Positions 5,628 through 8,760 of a stretch of DNA of 8,760 nucleotides are shown here, in pieces. Each line of letters begins with the position of its first letter. Within the stretch, counting starts at the first letter, position 1. Position numbers and translations under genes: made by a program. The stretch is from Lachnospiraceae bacterium UBA1718 (GTDB lineage: Bacteria; Bacillota; Clostridia; Lachnospirales; Lachnospiraceae). A model generated the notes under the pieces. That model saw only the letters and a program-made list of their open reading frames with translations, ran no database searches and had not been told where the DNA came from. The stretch covers positions 1,138 through 9,897 of the forward strand of contig DCIU01000027.1 of the NCBI GenBank assembly GCA_002317245.1, written 5' to 3'.

Positions 5628-6920
5628 ATGGTAAAAGCAGTAGTTGGAGCAAATTGGGGTGATGAAGGTAAGGGTAAGATTACTGATACTCTTGCTGAAA
5701 AGGCGGACATTATCATCCGTTTCCAGGGTGGTGCTAATGCAGGTCATACAATTGTAAATGAGTATGGTAAGTTTGCGCTGCATACACTTCCAAGTGGTGT
5801 TTTCTATGATCATACAACAAGTATTATTGGTAACGGTGTAGCACTTAACATTCCTATTCTCTTCAATGAGATTAAGTCTATTGTTGATAAGGGTGTTCCA
5901 ATGCCTAAGATTCTTGTATCTGACAGATGCCAGATCGTTATGCCATATCATGTATTACTTGATCAGTATGAAGAGGAGAGGCTTGGAGGTAAGTCATTCG
6001 GATCTACTAAGTCAGGTATCGCTCCATTCTATTCAGATAAGTATGCTAAGATCGGCTTCCAGGTAAGTGAGCTCTTCGATGATGAGCTCCTCGAGGAGAA
6101 GGTTGAGAGAGTATGCGAGATGAAGAATATTCTCTTCGAGCATATGTACAAGAAGCCAGCAATGGATCCTAAGGAATTACTTGCTACTCTTCATGAGTAC
6201 AGAGACATGGTAGCTCCTTATGTAACAGATGTATCATTATTCCTTAACAAGGCTATTAAGGAAGGCAAGACAATCCTCTTAGAGGGTCAGCTTGGTACAC
6301 TTAAGGATCCAGATCATGGTATTTACCCTATGGTTACATCATCTTCTACACTTGCAGCTTATGGCGCAATTGGAGCAGGTATTCCACCATATGAGATTAA
6401 ACAGATTGTAACAGTTGTTAAGGCTTACTCTTCAGCAGTTGGTGCTGGCGCCTTTGTTTCAGAAATCTTCGGCGATGAGGCAGATGAGCTCAGACGTCGT
6501 GGTGGTGATGGTGGTGAGTACGGTGCTACAACAGGCCGTCCACGTAGAATGGGCTGGTTCGACTGTGTTGCCAGCAAGTATGGCTGTCGTCTTCAGGGTA
6601 CAACAGATGTTGCCTTCACAGTACTTGATGTACTTGGCTACCTGGATGAGATTCCAGTATGTGTTGGCTACGATGTTGATGGCGAAGTTACAACAGAGTT
6701 CCCTGTTACAAGACTTCTTGAGAAGTCTAAGCCAGTTCTTAAGACTCTTCCAGGCTGGAAGTGCGATATCCGTGGTATCAAGAACTACGAAGATCTTCCA
6801 GAGAACTGCCGTAACTACATTGAGTTCGTTGAGGAGCAGATTGGTTACCCTATCACTATGGTATCTAATGGTCCTGGACGTCACGATATCATCTATCGTG
6901 AGAGCAAGCTTAGTAAGTAA
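5628..6920 (+). CDS. purA: Adenylosuccinate synthetase, divergent type
   Basis: A 430-aa cytoplasmic enzyme joining IMP and L-aspartate with GTP to give adenylosuccinate, the substrate of the purB product encoded just upstream. Core motifs: GDEGKGKI (11-18) with catalytic Asp12, NAGHT (37-41) with catalytic His40, GSTKSGIAPFYSDK (125-138), the aspartate loop GATTGRPRR (299-307) and PGW (375-377). Several usually constant positions differ from the common bacterial form as I remember it from E. coli: GAQGT becomes GQLGT (220-224), GIGPAYEDK becomes GIAPFYSDK, and extra glycines precede the aspartate loop (RRGGDGGEYG). These look like lineage differences rather than damage, since the frame is intact and the nucleotide-binding residues remain. 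The HAD gene follows 2 nt after the stop. Confidence 0.96.
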   Translation: MVKAVVGANWGDEGKGKITDTLAEKADIIIRFQGGANAGHTIVNEYGKFALHTLPSGVFYDHTTSIIGNGVALNIPILFNEIKSIVDKGVPMPKILVSDRCQIVMPYHVLLDQYEEERLGGKSFGSTKSGIAPFYSDKYAKIGFQVSELFDDELLEEKVERVCEMKNILFEHMYKKPAMDPKELLATLHEYRDMVAPYVTDVSLFLNKAIKEGKTILLEGQLGTLKDPDHGIYPMVTSSSTLAAYGAIGAGIPPYEIKQIVTVVKAYSSAVGAGAFVSEIFGDEADELRRRGGDGGEYGATTGRPRRMGWFDCVASKYGCRLQGTTDVAFTVLDVLGYLDEIPVCVGYDVDGEVTTEFPVTRLLEKSKPVLKTLPGWKCDIRGIKNYEDLPENCRNYIEFVEEQIGYPITMVSNGPGRHDIIYRESKLSK

Positions 6921-6922
6921 AA

Positions 6923-7525
6923 ATGATATCAACTGTAATATTTGACATCGGTAATGTATTAACCACCTATGGCTGGTTGGACTTCATTAAGGGGCAGGGA
7001 TATTCTGATGACTATTCCATGCGCCTGGCTAAGGCTATTATGCTGTCTCCATACTGGTGTGAGTTCGACCGCGATGTCTGGACCTATGAGCAGATTGTGG
7101 ATGCTTTCGTAAGCATGGATCCAGAGATCGAGGAGGACATTCGTAAGTGTGTGAAGGACCAGGTTAAGCTGGTCACCAGAAGGGACTATGCTATTCCCTG
7201 GATTAAGGAGCTGAAGGCAGCAGGATACAGGGTTCTATTCCTGTCCAACTTTTCTACATATTGCAGGAAGGACTGTGATGAGGCCCTTGACTTTATTCCT
7301 TATATGGATGGCGGGGTATTTTCCTTCGAGTGCCATCTCATTAAGCCGGATAAGGAGATTTACCAGTACCTTATCGATAAGTATGACCTCATTCCGGATG
7401 AGTGTGTATTCATTGATGATATGCAGCATAATCTGGATACGGCAGGTGTGCTTGGTATTAATACAATACTCTTTGATGAGTATGAGAATGTCAGGAAAAA
7501 ATTAAATGAAATGCTAGCTATTTGA
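6923..7525 (+). CDS. HAD-superfamily hydrolase, haloacid dehalogenase/YihX-like
   Basis: A 200-aa protein with the four HAD motifs in order: FDIGNVL (7-13) with nucleophile Asp8, LSN with Ser108, Lys141 in LIKPDKEIY, and acidic FIDD (163-166). A small helical cap occupies about 17-90. The residue two after the nucleophile is Gly rather than the acid/base Asp of typical phosphatases, as in YihX-like proteins (DxGNV). The substrate is unknown; small phosphorylated metabolites, possibly nucleotides or sugar phosphates, are plausible. The ATG is 2 nt after the purA stop with no clear ribosome site, so it is probably translated by reinitiation and at lower level. It uses a wider set of codons than purA and is followed by a terminator, making it the last gene of the purB-purA unit. 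Confidence 0.9.
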   Translation: MISTVIFDIGNVLTTYGWLDFIKGQGYSDDYSMRLAKAIMLSPYWCEFDRDVWTYEQIVDAFVSMDPEIEEDIRKCVKDQVKLVTRRDYAIPWIKELKAAGYRVLFLSNFSTYCRKDCDEALDFIPYMDGGVFSFECHLIKPDKEIYQYLIDKYDLIPDECVFIDDMQHNLDTAGVLGINTILFDEYENVRKKLNEMLAI

Positions 7526-7570
7526 GCAATATAGTGTTATTTCAAAGAAGAATATTTCTTTATATACAAG

Positions 7571-7602
7571 ACTCCATGGTGTGAAAGTACTATGGAGTTT
7601 TT
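7571..7602 (+). terminator. Intrinsic terminator of the purB-purA-HAD unit
   Basis: ACTCCATGG (7571-7579) pairs with CTATGGAGT (7590-7598), 9 bp with one G-U, around a 10-nt loop, and the stem runs into TTTTT (7598-7602). A second outer inverted repeat, TATATAC (7561-7567) with GTATATA (7605-7611), could lengthen the structure. An additional weak AT-rich hairpin, AAAGAA/TTCTTT, lies just upstream (7544-7561). Confidence 0.85.
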
Positions 7603-7612
7603 GCGTATATAA

Positions 7613-7621
7613 TGATATAAT
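7613..7621 (+). promoter_or_regulatory. Extended -10 promoter for the GGDEF gene
   Basis: TGATATAAT contains a perfect TATAAT (7616-7621) with the TGn extension (7613-7615). No good -35 is present at the right distance (TGGAGT at 7593-7598 lies inside the terminator stem), as expected for an extended -10 promoter. A second TATAAT overlaps at 7608-7613. Transcription would begin near 7628, about 30 nt before the ATG at 7658. Confidence 0.6.
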
Positions 7622-7657
7622 CTCATTATGTGTCTATGATAGGGGAATTGGGGAGCA

Positions 7658-8760
7658 ATGAAGGAATTTTTGAAGAAGCTCATTAAATGGAGCGAGAATT
7701 CAGAAACAGCAAAAATTAATACAGTGGCATTACTCTGCTATACGGTCATTGCTCTTGGTATATCCATACTTGCGGGTATGGCATTTTCAAGTCCTACATA
7801 CGGTGATGTTGATACTGTTATTAAGGCTGTAATATTTACATTTGCATGGCTTCCGGTTCTGTTTGGACTTTTAAGTTATGGTCAGATGAAGAAGAGACCG
7901 GTATTGTTCCGTGATATATTCTTTGGGCTGATTCTTCTTTTCTATGCTGTTATGCTCATTGAGAGCAACAAGGTCTCAGATGAGCTTGTAGCAATCCCAT
8001 TTATGATTATTACAATTGCATATTGTGACTATATGTTTACGTCAATTGTGTCTGGACTATTTGTTACCATAGAGATATTGCATGCCGTTGCCAATAGTAC
8101 AAAAGGCGATACTAAAGCACTACTTGTTTCAGCCTCTGGTGTGTTCGTTGCCCTTGTTACAATGGTACTTATTGTTGAGATTGTTCACATTCTTGAGGGT
8201 GTCAGGAATAACCGTAATCTGGAGCTTAATGAGGAGAAGGCCAAGCTTGAGAGCCTGATTGCGCTTAGTATTGACCGTATTTTTGAGTATGATGTTAAGA
8301 ACGACATTATGGAGTACGCTGGCAGTAGAGATGGTGTCGGCGAGGACAGAGTGGTTATTAGCAACTTCAGCAATGTGGCTAAGCAGTACAGGTATGTCCT
8401 TAATGCTGATTGGGAGAAGCTTGATGCTCTTCTTAATGACTGCAAGTGGGGAGTTCCAATAATTGAGCACGAGCTTAGAATACGTATGGATAACGGCGAC
8501 TATGAGTGGCATCTTATTAAGGGTCGCCCGATTCTTGATGAGGATGGCAAGCCAGAGAAGATTGTAGGCTTCTTTAAGAATATCAATGAGTCCAAGAGAC
8601 TCGAACTTCGCCAGGCAGATGCCAATATGCGTGATTCCCTGACCAAGCTCTATAAGATGGATTATGCAAGACAGCTTATAGAACAGTTTCTTAGTACTCC
8701 GGGCAAAAATGCGGGCGACTACTTTGCAGGACTGATTACCATTGATATGGATGATTTCGG
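7658..8760 (+). CDS. Membrane PAS-GGDEF protein (putative diguanylate cyclase), 3' end outside window
   Basis: The frame is open from ATG 7658 to the end of the window (367 codons plus 2 nt). It is the only in-frame start after a stop at 7640; possible ribosome sites are AGGGGA (7641-7646) and GGGGAG (7650-7655), neither ideally spaced. The first 180 residues hold about six hydrophobic helices (near 22-44, 53-75, 86-102, 111-127, 130-147, 156-178). A charged helix (about 181-200) leads to a PAS fold (about 201-313) ending in the typical PAC stretch with WHLIKGRPILDEDGKPEKIVGFFKNI. A GGDEF domain then begins with DSLTKLYKM (326-334) and reaches DMDDF (363-367), the first metal-binding motif. 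The GG[DE]EF signature lies beyond the window, so activity cannot be judged. Likely role: membrane or ligand sensing linked to cyclic-di-GMP. The LTGLxNR signature is altered here. Confidence 0.88.
   Translation, partial: MKEFLKKLIKWSENSETAKINTVALLCYTVIALGISILAGMAFSSPTYGDVDTVIKAVIFTFAWLPVLFGLLSYGQMKKRPVLFRDIFFGLILLFYAVMLIESNKVSDELVAIPFMIITIAYCDYMFTSIVSGLFVTIEILHAVANSTKGDTKALLVSASGVFVALVTMVLIVEIVHILEGVRNNRNLELNEEKAKLESLIALSIDRIFEYDVKNDIMEYAGSRDGVGEDRVVISNFSNVAKQYRYVLNADWEKLDALLNDCKWGVPIIEHELRIRMDNGDYEWHLIKGRPILDEDGKPEKIVGFFKNINESKRLELRQADANMRDSLTKLYKMDYARQLIEQFLSTPGKNAGDYFAGLITIDMDDF

Noticed and set aside
8129..8512. Antisense open frame opposite the PAS region
   Set aside because: It is a shadow of the + strand PAS-GGDEF gene, whose frame is open for over 1.1 kb and matches known domains.

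Overview
The window looks like chromosomal DNA from a Gram-positive anaerobe of the Clostridia, most likely Lachnospiraceae (the Butyrivibrio/Roseburia neighbourhood; genus not resolvable by eye). Reasons: AGGAGG-type ribosome sites, a sigma-A promoter with TTGACA/TATGAT, a polar amino-acid binding lipoprotein on an Ala/Glu/Pro tether, a PurA of the divergent type I associate with this family, and a multi-TM PAS-GGDEF protein. All supported genes are on the + strand, and no mobile element, CRISPR array, tRNA or rRNA was seen.

Layout. (A) 1-1595: the end of a TPR protein, then an uncharacterised 401-aa coiled-coil protein with a two-helix membrane hairpin; together they look like the tail of an operon that starts upstream. 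(B) 1632-4129: a consensus promoter, a leader with a GNRA-capped hairpin against the Shine-Dalgarno (SD) site, and a complete polar amino-acid ABC importer (binding lipoprotein, permease, ATPase). A stable hairpin lies between the binding-protein gene and the permease gene. A weak terminator-like element overlaps the ATPase stop codon. (C) 4173-7525: purB and purA, the two enzymes that convert IMP to AMP, followed 2 nt later by a small HAD-family hydrolase; the unit closes with a good intrinsic terminator. (D) 7613-8760: an extended -10 promoter lying almost on that terminator, and the first 367 codons of a membrane PAS-GGDEF protein that runs off the window.

How the parts may work together: the importer supplies a polar amino acid. 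PurA consumes L-aspartate to make adenylosuccinate, which PurB cleaves to AMP and fumarate. No convincing promoter separates B from C, so partial read-through is possible. The link to aspartate is inference only. I found no clearly new multi-gene system. The least understood coding content is the TPR/coiled-coil pair; the most interesting non-coding content is the set of RNA hairpins that appear to tune the importer operon.
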